DNA of 64,000 nt from Caldovatus sediminis. GTDB taxonomy: Bacteria; Pseudomonadota; Alphaproteobacteria; Acetobacterales; Acetobacteraceae. The stretch covers positions 434,001 to 498,000 of the forward strand of contig NZ_BMKS01000002.1 of assembly GCF_014644455.1 (NCBI RefSeq), read 5' to 3'. The notes beneath the pieces were generated by a model. It was not told the origin of the DNA and did no database searches. It saw only the letters and a list, made by a program, of their open reading frames with translations. Below, piece after piece: positions 54,259-62,041 of the stretch (positions are counted from its first letter, which is position 1; each line of letters begins with the position of its first letter). The position numbers and the translations under genes were made by a program.

Positions 54259-55239
54259 ATGGAGACGCTCCGCGACATGCGGCTGTTCGTGAGGGTCGCG
54301 CACTCCGAGAGCTTCTCGGCGGCAGGCCGCGCCTTCGGCCTCTCGCCCGCCTCGGTATCCCGTCACGTCAACGCGCTCGAAAGCCGCCTCGGCGTTCGCC
54401 TGATTCACCGCACCAGCCGCCGGCTCGCGCTGACGGAGGCCGGCCATCTCTATCTGGAGCGGGCCACGCGCATCCTCGCCGAGATCGACGCGCTGGCGGG
54501 GCAGCTCTCGGAGCACCAGGCGCGGCCGCGCGGCCTGCTCCACGTGCACACGCGCGTCGCCATCGGCACGCATTTCCTGGTGCCGGTGCTGCCCGAGTTC
54601 CTGGTCCGCCACCCGGAGCTGACCGTCAAGCTCTGGCTCACCGAGGAGCCGCGCGACCTGATCGAGAACGGGATCGACGTGGCGATCCGCCTCGGCCAGC
54701 CGGTCGAGCCGCTCCTCGCCCTGCGCAAGCTCTCCGACGCCGCCGAGCGCATCCTGTTCGCCAGCCCGGCCTATCTCGAGCGCCACGGTCCGATCCGCGA
54801 ACCGGGCGACCTGCTGCACCACAACTGCCTGACCTGGCCGCTCGACGGCCGCCACGAGGACGGCCGCGCGGCCTGGCTCTTCCGGGGTCCGGGGGGAACG
54901 CAGGAGCTGCGCGTCGCCGGAACCCTGCAGGTGAACAACGTCGAGGTACTGCGCGAGGCGGCGCTCGCGGGCATCGGGGTGGCGCTGCTGCCGGTTTGGT
55001 GCGTCGCGGGGGACCTGGCCGCGGGACGCCTGCGCCGGGTCCTGGCGCAGTGGGAGGTCACGCCGACCACCTTCGACCACTGCCTTTACGCCGTCTACCA
55101 GAAGACCCAGCACGTCCCCGCGAAGATCCGCGTCTTCGTGGACTTCCTCGCGCGCGCGCTGCGCGATGCGGGCGCGGCACGACCGCCGGCGGCGCGGGGC
55201 GGGCGCGGCGGGCCGGGGTCGCCCCAGCGCGCCGCCTAG
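54259..55239 (+). CDS. LysR-family transcriptional regulator
   Basis: 326 aa behind GAGGGAGG. The winged HTH is at residues 1-60 (MRLFVRVAHSESFSAAGRAFGLSPASVSRHVNALE split as usual, RLIHRTSRRLALTEAG). The effector domain has LWLTEEPRDLIENGIDVAIRLG near residue 132 and an inducer pocket region VNNVEVLREAALAGIGVALLP. The proline/glycine-rich tail after residue 305 is unusual but short. Divergent from the LLM monooxygenase. Three inverted-repeat sites nearby are its likely binding sites, so it probably controls the monooxygenase, the hydrolase, possibly the CMD-Liv genes, and itself (inference). Confidence 0.92.
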   Translation: METLRDMRLFVRVAHSESFSAAGRAFGLSPASVSRHVNALESRLGVRLIHRTSRRLALTEAGHLYLERATRILAEIDALAGQLSEHQARPRGLLHVHTRVAIGTHFLVPVLPEFLVRHPELTVKLWLTEEPRDLIENGIDVAIRLGQPVEPLLALRKLSDAAERILFASPAYLERHGPIREPGDLLHHNCLTWPLDGRHEDGRAAWLFRGPGGTQELRVAGTLQVNNVEVLREAALAGIGVALLPVWCVAGDLAAGRLRRVLAQWEVTPTTFDHCLYAVYQKTQHVPAKIRVFVDFLARALRDAGAARPPAARGGRGGPGSPQRAA

Positions 55240-55368
55240 CGCCCGGGTGGCCGCGACGGTGACCGGATCGTCCGGCGCCGGCCGCCCCCGGGACGGCAAT
55301 CCGCGCCCCGGCGTGCCGGGCTCCGGGCGCGCAGCCGGGGAGGCGGCCGCGAGCGCGCCAACGCCTCT

Positions 55369-56232
55369 TCAGCGCCGCAGGTGCGCGACGAACCAGTCCC
55401 GCGCATGGCCCGCCGCCTCCTCGAGGCGGGGGCCGTAGGGCTCGTAATGGCCGCCCTCCAGCAGCACCAGGCGCTTGGGCTCGCGGGCGGTGGCGTAGGC
55501 GGCGAGCTGGTCGTCCACCGGCGTGCGCACGTCCTCCCGCGCGAGGATCATCAGCAGCGGCGTCGGGGCGATCCGCTCGACGAAGGGCCAGGGCTCGTAC
55601 TCGCTGAACATGTCCCAGCTCTTCAGCGTCACCTCGTTGCGATAGCTCGTGCCGGTCGCGGCGGCACTGCTCCAGGCGTAGCTCTCGCTGCCGGGGCGCG
55701 AGATCGGCGCGGTCCGCGGCCGCTCCCCCCGCATGCGGGCCTCGCGGTCGGCGTAGTACTCGCGCCGCAGGGCGGCGAGCTGGTCGGCCGGCGTCGTGCG
55801 CTGGACCGTCTTCAGGCCGCTCACCACCGGCACCTGGGAGACGACGCAGGCGACGCGTCGGTCGGCGGCGGCCACGACCAGCACATGCCCGCCCGAATAG
55901 CTCGTACCCCACAGGCCGATGCGCGCGGGGTCCACGCCTTCGAGCTGGCGCGCGCAGGAGATGACGTCGCGCATGTCGCCGACCTGGCGCCAGGGATCCG
56001 CCTCCTGGCGCGGCGCGCCGGTGCTCGCGCCGAAGCAGCGGTGGTCGTAGAGCAGGACGCCGAGGCCGGCGGCGGCGAAGATCTCCGCGAACCGGGGCAG
56101 CGCCATCTCGCGCACCGCGCCGAAGCCGTGGCTCATGACGACGAGGGGGTGCGGGTCGGTCCCCGCTGGCACGTAGCGCCAGGCGGCGAGCTCGGCGCCG
56201 TCCACCGGGATCGTCAGGTCGTCCCTTCGCAT
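55369..56232 (-). CDS. Alpha/beta hydrolase (S15/dienelactone hydrolase-like)
   Basis: 287 aa. VVMSHGFGAVREMALP near residue 31 (oxyanion HGFG), YDHRCFGAS near 62, nucleophile elbow GTSYSGGH near 108, and catalytic histidine in EGGHYEPYG near 261; LAREDVRTPVDDQ supplies the acid. No signal peptide. It would hydrolyse an ester, lactone or amide, perhaps the oxidised product of the monooxygenase (inference). A predicted promoter (TTATCC-N17-TACCCT) and operator copy 2 lie upstream. Divergent from the CMD gene. Confidence 0.87.
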   Translation of the reverse strand: MRRDDLTIPVDGAELAAWRYVPAGTDPHPLVVMSHGFGAVREMALPRFAEIFAAAGLGVLLYDHRCFGASTGAPRQEADPWRQVGDMRDVISCARQLEGVDPARIGLWGTSYSGGHVLVVAAADRRVACVVSQVPVVSGLKTVQRTTPADQLAALRREYYADREARMRGERPRTAPISRPGSESYAWSSAAATGTSYRNEVTLKSWDMFSEYEPWPFVERIAPTPLLMILAREDVRTPVDDQLAAYATAREPKRLVLLEGGHYEPYGPRLEEAAGHARDWFVAHLRR

Positions 56233-56270
56233 CCCCGCCTTTCCTTTCTTCGTCCCGGGCCGCGGGCGCG

Positions 56271-56299
56271 AGGGTAGTCGGATGCCGGACGCCGGATAA
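56271..56299 (-). promoter_or_regulatory. Predicted promoter of the alpha/beta hydrolase gene
   Basis: Minus-strand TTATCC (56294-56299), a 17-bp spacer and TACCCT (56271-56276). The operator at 56309-56327 lies ten bases upstream of the -35, a usual activation position for LysR proteins. Confidence 0.4.
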
Positions 56300-56308
56300 G
56301 CGCGCCAT

Positions 56309-56327
56309 CTTTCCGTTCATCGCAAAG
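56309..56327. promoter_or_regulatory. Putative LysR operator, copy 2
   Basis: CTTTCCG-TTCAT-CGCAAAG, with both arms identical to copy 1 at 53843-53861 although the five central bases differ. Flanking CCAT and CTGATCGC are also shared. It lies 76 bp from the hydrolase start and 155 bp from the CMD start, between the two divergent genes. Confidence 0.6.
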
Positions 56328-56482
56328 CAGCTGATCGCCGGCCAAGATTTCCAAGCCGGGGCGCATCGCGCATGCTCCGCCCCAGGTTCTGCGTCGCGGA
56401 CGCCAGGGACGACAGGCGGGGGCCTCGGGCGCGCCGCCCGCGCCCCCACGCCCCGCGCAGACCACGGAGGACGCGCAGAGCC

Positions 56483-57262
56483 ATGACCGACCTGACCCCG
56501 CGCCAGCGGCAACTCAAGGAGGAGTTCACCAGGGCGCGCGGCTACTGGAGCGACATCTGGAACGACATCCTCGCCCTCGATCCGGAGTTCTTCGCGGCGT
56601 ACCTGGAATTCTCGTCGGTACCGTGGCGGCAGGGCAGGCTCGAGCCGAAGGTGAAGGAGTTCATCTACATCGCGATCGACGCCGCGACGACGCACCTCTA
56701 CGAGCCCGGAACCCGGATCCACGTCCGCAACGCGCTGCGCCACGGCGCGACCCGCGAGGAGATCATGGAGGTGTTCCAGCTCATCTCCGTCCTCGGCATC
56801 CACAGCTGCACCCACGGCGTGCCGATCCTCGTCGAGGAGATGCGCGCGGCGGGGCGCGAGGCGGAGCTGCCGCGCCTCGCCTTCGGGCCGCGCGAGGAGA
56901 GGCTCAAGGCGGAGTTCGTCGAGGCCCGCGGCTACTGGAGCGAGCTGTGGGAGAACGTCCTCGCCCTCTCGCCGGACTTCTTCGAGGCCTATCTCCGCTT
57001 CTCCTCGGTGCCCTGGCGGAACGGCCGCCTCGAGCCGAAGGTGAAGGAGTTCATCTACATCGCGATCGACGCCGCGACGACGCACCTCTACGAGCCCGGC
57101 ACCCGGATCCACGTCCGCAACGCGCTGCGCCACGGCGCGACCCGCGAGGAGATCATGGAGGTGTTCGAGCTGGTGAGCGTGCTGGGCATCCACAGCTGCA
57201 CCCACGGCGTGCCGATCCTCGTCGAGGAGCTGCGCGCGACGGGCGCCGCGGGCGCGAGCTGA
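56483..57262 (+). CDS. Carboxymuconolactone decarboxylase-family protein with two near-identical domains
   Basis: 259 aa, a tandem duplication of one CMD domain of about 130 residues. Each half has (K)EFxxARGYWS, FSSVPWR, GRLEPKVKEFIYIAID, YEPGTRIHVRNALRHG and LGIHSCTHGVPILVEE. The AhpD-type CxxC pair is absent (AATTHLYEPG in its place); one Cys per half remains in HSCTHG. Over about 136 bases (56640-56775 and 57030-57165, offset 390) the halves differ at one position. CMD proteins act as decarboxylases, isomerase-like enzymes or peroxidases; without the cysteine pair the peroxidase role is unlikely. Start chosen behind GGAGG. Confidence 0.9.
   Translation: MTDLTPRQRQLKEEFTRARGYWSDIWNDILALDPEFFAAYLEFSSVPWRQGRLEPKVKEFIYIAIDAATTHLYEPGTRIHVRNALRHGATREEIMEVFQLISVLGIHSCTHGVPILVEEMRAAGREAELPRLAFGPREERLKAEFVEARGYWSELWENVLALSPDFFEAYLRFSSVPWRNGRLEPKVKEFIYIAIDAATTHLYEPGTRIHVRNALRHGATREEIMEVFELVSVLGIHSCTHGVPILVEELRATGAAGAS
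56640..57175 (+). repeat. Near-identical intragenic direct repeat in the CMD gene
   Basis: Copy 1 starts at about 56640 and copy 2 at about 57030, an offset of exactly 390 bp (130 codons). The first ~136 bases match except for A/C at one site, and the later CACAGCTGCACCCACGG stretch also matches, while the parts before each copy have diverged. This suggests recent duplication with selection or gene conversion on the core. Confidence 0.85.
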
Positions 57263-57315
57263 ACGGGCCCGCGCACCGCGCGGGCCGCGACCGAGGGGGA
57301 GGAGAGGGAACCATC

Positions 57316-58536
57316 ATGGCAAGGATCGGACGCAGGGGATTCGGCGCGCTCGCCCTGGCGGGCGCGGCCTCCGGCCTCGCGGCGCCGCGCGTCGCGCGAG
57401 GGCAGGCCACGACCATCAAGTTCGGCTTCACCGCGGCCCTGACCGGCCCGTTCAACGAGTTCGGCGAAGGCATCCGCCGCGGCGCCGAGATCGCGGTGGA
57501 GGAGGCCAACAAGGCCGGCGGGGTCAACGGCCGCCGCGTCGAGCTGGCCGAGGTGCTCGACGACCAGCTGGTGCCGGACCGCGCCGTGCAGAACATGCGC
57601 CGCATCCTGGACAACCGCGAGATCGTCGGCCTCATGGCGCCCTCCGGCAGCGGCCCGACGCTCGCGATCGTGGACATGGTCCAGGCCGACGGGAGGCCGA
57701 TCATCAACCCGCAGGCGCAGACGCCGACGATCGTGTATCCGAACGGCCCCGACAGGCCGCCGCGGCCCAACGTCTTCTCGGTCGCCATCAGCAACACGGT
57801 GGAATCGGAGAAGCTCGCGGCCGCCCTCGCCGGCTTCCGCAACATCGGCATCCTGCACGAGAGCACCGGCTACGGCGTCACCGGCGCCCAGCTCGTCCGC
57901 GCCGAGATCCAGGCGAAGCGCCGGGATGCGCGGATCACCGTGGAGTCCTACAACCAGCGCGCCCAGGACATGACCGCGCAGCTCGTGCGCGTGCAGCGCG
58001 CGGGGGCGGAGGCGCTGCTGGTCATCGGCCTCGGCGCCGACTTCGCGGTGATCCGGCGGACGATGAGCCGGCTGAACATGAACCCGGCGCTGTTCGGCAC
58101 CGCCGGCGCGGTCACGGTGCCCTACATCGAGGGCGCCGGAGACCTCGTCGTCGGGACGCGCGCGGCGAGCCACGCCTCGCTGGGGCGGCGGCCGATGGCG
58201 GCCTCCGCGCAGCGCTTCGTGGATCTCTACCGCGCCAAGTACGGCACCGATCGGTGGTACGGGCCGGACCCGGCGAACCCGCTGATCTCGCTCGCCGCGA
58301 CCGTCGGCTCGGGCTACGACTGCATCAACCTGCTGATCGACGCGATCCGGCGCGCCGGCTCGACGGAGCCCGCCGCGATCATCGGCGCGCTCGAGGCGAC
58401 CCGCGACTTCCCCGGGGTCACCTCCGCCGCGATCTCCTTCACCCCGCAGGAGCACACGTCGCTCAAGGTCGGCGACCTCGGCATGTACGAGATGGTCAAG
58501 CGCGACGGCCGCGTGGTGCTCGAGCTGCGCGACTAG
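57316..58536 (+). CDS. Liv-type ABC transporter substrate-binding protein (periplasmic binding protein type 1)
   Basis: 406 aa behind GGGGGAGGAGAGGG. The leader GRRGFGALALAG then PRVARGQA has the twin-arginine pattern (RRxF), so Tat export is possible. Mature start IKFGFTAALTGPFNEFGEGIRRGAEIAVEEAN with NGRRVELAEVLDDQ is typical of LivJ/AmiC-type receptors, including those for aromatic acids. It follows the CMD gene by 53 bp and precedes its permeases. A 10-bp perfect hairpin follows its stop. Confidence 0.92.
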   Translation: MARIGRRGFGALALAGAASGLAAPRVARGQATTIKFGFTAALTGPFNEFGEGIRRGAEIAVEEANKAGGVNGRRVELAEVLDDQLVPDRAVQNMRRILDNREIVGLMAPSGSGPTLAIVDMVQADGRPIINPQAQTPTIVYPNGPDRPPRPNVFSVAISNTVESEKLAAALAGFRNIGILHESTGYGVTGAQLVRAEIQAKRRDARITVESYNQRAQDMTAQLVRVQRAGAEALLVIGLGADFAVIRRTMSRLNMNPALFGTAGAVTVPYIEGAGDLVVGTRAASHASLGRRPMAASAQRFVDLYRAKYGTDRWYGPDPANPLISLAATVGSGYDCINLLIDAIRRAGSTEPAAIIGALEATRDFPGVTSAAISFTPQEHTSLKVGDLGMYEMVKRDGRVVLELRD

Positions 58537-58552
58537 CGCCCCCGCCCCGGGT

Positions 58553-58581
58553 GCCGCCGGCCCCGCGCAGCGGCCGGCGGC
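58553..58581 (+). terminator. Hairpin between the binding-protein gene and livH
   Basis: GCCGCCGGCC (58553-58562) and its exact complement GGCCGGCGGC (58572-58581) surround a 9-base loop. In this position it could partly stop transcription or protect the upstream mRNA, giving more binding protein than membrane subunits. No T tract. Confidence 0.45.
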
Positions 58582-58633
58582 GGCCCCGCTTCCGCCGCCT
58601 CCTTCGCCGAGAGCCCGCGACCGATCCTCCTCG

Positions 58634-59524
58634 ATGGACGACTTCTTCTTCTCCCTCGTGCTCGCCGGAATCAGCGTCGGTTCCGTCTACGCGCTGATCG
58701 CGCTCGGGCTGAACCTGACCTTCTGGACGACGCGCACGCTGAACTTCGGCCAGGGCTCGCTGATGATGCTCTGCGCCGTCCTGACGGTGTTCCTGTCGAG
58801 CCAGGGGCTGGCGATGATGCTGGCCGTCATCGGCTCGCTGCTCGTCGTCGCGGCGCTCGGCATGTTCGTCGAGCGGTTCGCGATCCGGCCGGCCCTCGCG
58901 GCGGGGGGGGGCAGCATGGGCTGGGTCGTCTCCACCCTCGGGTTCGGCATCGTGCTGCAGGGGGTGGCGGCGAAGTATTTCGGCTCCCAGGCCATGGCCT
59001 TCCCGGAGGTGCTGTTCACCGCGCAGGACTACGTCACCGTCTTCGGCCAGCACGTCTCGCTGCAGTACCTCGTCGTGCTGGCCCTGTCGGTTTCGTTGAT
59101 CCTGCTGCTCGAGCTGTTCGTGCGGAAGACGGTGTGGGGGCAGGCGGTCCACGCCGTGTCGCACGACCCCGAGCTCGCGCTGGTGCAGGGCATACCGGTG
59201 CGGCTGATCGTGCTCGGCTCCTTCATCGCCTCCAGCCTGCTGGCGGGGGTGGCGGGCATCCTGAGCGCGCAGATCGGCGGCACCGTCGACCCGGCCTTCG
59301 GGTTCGACCTGGTGCTGCTCGGCTTCGTCGCCGGCGTGCTGGGCGGCATGGGCACCTCGCTCGGCGCGCTCGCGGGCGGCCTCGCGGTCGGCCTGATCAG
59401 CAAGCTGGTCGGCGGCTACATCTCCACCGCGGCGGAGCACGCCATCGCCTTCGCCCTCCTCATGGCCATGCTCGCGCTCAGGCCGCAGGGCCTGCTCGGC
59501 CGGCCGGAGGTCAGCAAGGCATGA
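58634..59524 (+). CDS. Branched-chain amino acid-type ABC transporter permease (LivH family)
   Basis: 296 aa, hydrophobic. SLVLAGISVGSVYALIALGLNL at the start, TLNFGQGSLMML near residue 37, and GGMGTSLGALAGGLAVGLI near 237; ends in LRPQGLLGRPEVSKA. A run of nine G (58903-58911) lies in codons for AAGGGS near residue 92, a possible slippage site. The LivM-LivG gene starts at an ATGA overlap. Confidence 0.9.
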   Translation: MDDFFFSLVLAGISVGSVYALIALGLNLTFWTTRTLNFGQGSLMMLCAVLTVFLSSQGLAMMLAVIGSLLVVAALGMFVERFAIRPALAAGGGSMGWVVSTLGFGIVLQGVAAKYFGSQAMAFPEVLFTAQDYVTVFGQHVSLQYLVVLALSVSLILLLELFVRKTVWGQAVHAVSHDPELALVQGIPVRLIVLGSFIASSLLAGVAGILSAQIGGTVDPAFGFDLVLLGFVAGVLGGMGTSLGALAGGLAVGLISKLVGGYISTAAEHAIAFALLMAMLALRPQGLLGRPEVSKA

Positions 59525-61338
59525 GCGGCCGCCGCCTGCGCGGCGCGCTCAGCCGGCTGGTCGCGCATCCCGCCTTCTTCCTGGCCCTGGTGGCCACGCT
59601 CCTGGTGGGCTGCCGCTGGTTGAGCGGCGGCACGGTGCAGATCCTGACCTTCGTGCTGATCGCCGTCATCTTCGCCCAGAGCATCAATCTGCTGACCGGG
59701 CTGGCGGGGCAGATCTCGCTCGGCCATGCCGGCTTCTTCGGCATCGGCGCGTACTGCTCCGGCATCCTGGCCAAGGCGCACGGCGTGGACGTCGCCCTCT
59801 CCGTTCCCGCCGCTGCGCTGCTCGCGGCCGTCGCGGGCTGGCTGCTCTCCTTCCCGGCGGGCCGGGTGCGCGACGTCTACCTCGCGATGATGACGCTCGG
59901 CTTCGGGATGATCTTCTACGAGATCGTGCGCGAGTGGAACGACGTCACCGGCGGCACCATGGGCTTCCCGGGCGTCCCCTCCGCCGCGCTGCGCACCCTC
60001 TCCATCCTCGGCCTGCCGGTCGACGGCGTCACCTACTTCCAGATCGTCCTGCTGGTCACGGCGCTCGTGCTGGTGCTGATGCGCAACCTGACGCAGAGCC
60101 GGATCGGCCGGGCCCTCTTCGCCATCCACGTCAGCGAGGTCGCGGCCGGCAGCATCGGCATCCCGGCCGGCGCCACGAAGCAGCTCGCCTACACGCTGAG
60201 CGGCGCGCTCGCGGGCCTCGCCGGGGCGCTCTACGCCCATCTCGTCGGCTATCTCGGGCCGGAGAGCTTCGCCCTCCCGCGCTCCATCGAGGTGCTGGTG
60301 ATCTCGATCGTCGGCGGCCTCGGCTCCATCGCCGGCCAGGTGCTCAGCGCCACGCTGTTCACATTCCTGCCCGAGCGGTTGCAGGTCTTCGCCGAGTACC
60401 AGTTCATCGCCTACGGCATCATCCTCACCTTCTCGCTGGTCGTGCTGCCGAAGGGCATCGCGGGCCTGCTGCTCGAGCCGCCGCGCTTCATCAAGCCGCG
60501 CGCGCTGAAGCGGACCGCGGTGTTCGGACCCGACCCCTCGGTCCTGCAGCGCGAGGCCGGCGGCGGCAGCCTGGAGGTCGAGGCCGTGACCATGCGCTTC
60601 GGCGGCCTCGTCGCGCTGGACGAGGTCTCGCTGCGGGTCGAGCCAGGTCGGATCACGGCGCTGGTCGGGCCCAACGGCTCCGGCAAGAGCACGCTGGTCA
60701 ACGTGGTCTGCGGCCTCTACCGGCCGAGCGCGGGGCGCATCGCCTTCGAGGGGCGGGACGTCACGGGCCTGTCCGACCACCGGATCGCCCTCGCGCGGAT
60801 CGTGCGCACCTTCCAGGACCCGCGGCTGGTGCCGCACTTCACGGTGCGGGAGAACCTCCTGCTCGGAGCGCACCGGCTGCTCCGCCACTCCGGCGTCGCC
60901 GCTGCCCTCGCGCTGCCCTCCGCGCTGGAGGAGGAGGCGCGCCAGCTCGCCGCCGTCGAGGCGGTGCTCGCACTGACCGACCTGACCGCGGTCGCCGACC
61001 GGACCGTCAGCACCCTGCCCTACGGCACCCGCCGCATGGCGGAGGTCGGGCGCGCGCTGCTCGCCCAGCCGCGCGCGATCCTGCTCGACGAGCCGGCGGC
61101 CGGCTTGTCGGAGGCGGAGATGGAACGCCTCGCGCAGGTGATCCGCGACATGAAGGCGATGGGGCTCGCGATCCTGCTGATCGACCATCACATGGACTTC
61201 CTCGCCGAGCTCGTGGACGACGTCGTGGTGCTCGACAGCGGGCGGGTGATCTACCGCGGCGACATCTCGGGCATGCGACGCGACCCCGGGGTCATCGCGG
61301 CCTACCTCGGCGACGAGGCGGTGCACGCCCATGCTTGA
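59521..61338 (+). CDS. LivM-LivG fusion: ABC transporter permease and ATP-binding protein in one chain
   Basis: 605 aa. The LivM part (about residues 1-330) has INLLTGLAGQISLGHAGFFGIGAYC near 60 and IVGGLGSIAGQVLSA near 263. A linker of about 20 residues follows. The LivG part starts near residue 350 (VEAVTMRFGGLVALDEVSL) with Walker A GPNGSGKST near 383, signature LPYGTRRMAEVGRAL near 498, Walker B ILLDEPAAGLSEAE near 520, and LIDHHMDF. No stop or start lies between the halves, so it is a true fusion. It links channel and energy subunit in fixed ratio. Confidence 0.92.
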   Translation: MSGRRLRGALSRLVAHPAFFLALVATLLVGCRWLSGGTVQILTFVLIAVIFAQSINLLTGLAGQISLGHAGFFGIGAYCSGILAKAHGVDVALSVPAAALLAAVAGWLLSFPAGRVRDVYLAMMTLGFGMIFYEIVREWNDVTGGTMGFPGVPSAALRTLSILGLPVDGVTYFQIVLLVTALVLVLMRNLTQSRIGRALFAIHVSEVAAGSIGIPAGATKQLAYTLSGALAGLAGALYAHLVGYLGPESFALPRSIEVLVISIVGGLGSIAGQVLSATLFTFLPERLQVFAEYQFIAYGIILTFSLVVLPKGIAGLLLEPPRFIKPRALKRTAVFGPDPSVLQREAGGGSLEVEAVTMRFGGLVALDEVSLRVEPGRITALVGPNGSGKSTLVNVVCGLYRPSAGRIAFEGRDVTGLSDHRIALARIVRTFQDPRLVPHFTVRENLLLGAHRLLRHSGVAAALALPSALEEEARQLAAVEAVLALTDLTAVADRTVSTLPYGTRRMAEVGRALLAQPRAILLDEPAAGLSEAEMERLAQVIRDMKAMGLAILLIDHHMDFLAELVDDVVVLDSGRVIYRGDISGMRRDPGVIAAYLGDEAVHAHA

Positions 61339-62041
61339 GGTGCAGGACCTCCGCGTCGCCTACGGCGCCGTGCAGGCGCTGCAGGGCGTCACGCTCGGCG
61401 CGACGGCGGGCCGCATCACCGCCGTGCTCGGCGCGAACGGCGCGGGAAAGTCCTCGCTGCTGCGCGCGATCTCCGGGATCGCTCCCGTGGCCGGGGGACG
61501 GATCCTGCTCGACGGCAGGGACATCACCGCGCTGCCGGCCCCGGCGCGGGCGCGGCTCGGCCTGGCGCACGCGATGGAGGGGCGCCGGCTGTTCCGGCAG
61601 CTCAGCGTCGAGGAGAACCTGAGGCTCGCCTGGAATTTCGGGTCCCGCAACGTTCCGCTCGACCAGGCCATGGCCGAGGTCCAGCAGCGTTTCCCGATCC
61701 TCGGCGAGAGGGCGCGCACGCCGGCGGGGCTGCTGAGCGGCGGCCAGCAGCAGATGCTGATCCTGTCCTGCGCGACGATCCGCGGCCCGCGCTACCTCCT
61801 CCTCGACGAGCCGTCGCTCGGCCTGGCGCCGATCATCGTGCGGCAGATCTACGCGTTCATAACGGACTACACCCGCCACTCGCGGACGACCGTGGTGATC
61901 GCCGAGCAGATGGCGACGCTCGCGCTCAAGGTCTCGGATCGGGCCTACGTGCTCCGGCGCGGACGCCTGGTGCTGGAGGGCAGCAGCGCGGACCTGCTCG
62001 CGGGCGGTCCCGAGGGCACGCTCGTGGCCAACTATCTCTGA
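61331..62041 (+). CDS. Branched-chain amino acid-type ABC transporter ATP-binding protein (LivF family)
   Basis: 236 aa, overlapping the LivM-LivG gene by eight bases. Walker A GANGAGKSS near residue 34, signature LLSGGQQQM near 136, Walker B YLLLDEPSLGLAP near 155, and VIAEQM at the switch. It completes the second Liv transporter with the fused LivM-LivG and LivH. Last gene of the CMD-Liv run. Confidence 0.92.
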   Translation: MLEVQDLRVAYGAVQALQGVTLGATAGRITAVLGANGAGKSSLLRAISGIAPVAGGRILLDGRDITALPAPARARLGLAHAMEGRRLFRQLSVEENLRLAWNFGSRNVPLDQAMAEVQQRFPILGERARTPAGLLSGGQQQMLILSCATIRGPRYLLLDEPSLGLAPIIVRQIYAFITDYTRHSRTTVVIAEQMATLALKVSDRAYVLRRGRLVLEGSSADLLAGGPEGTLVANYL

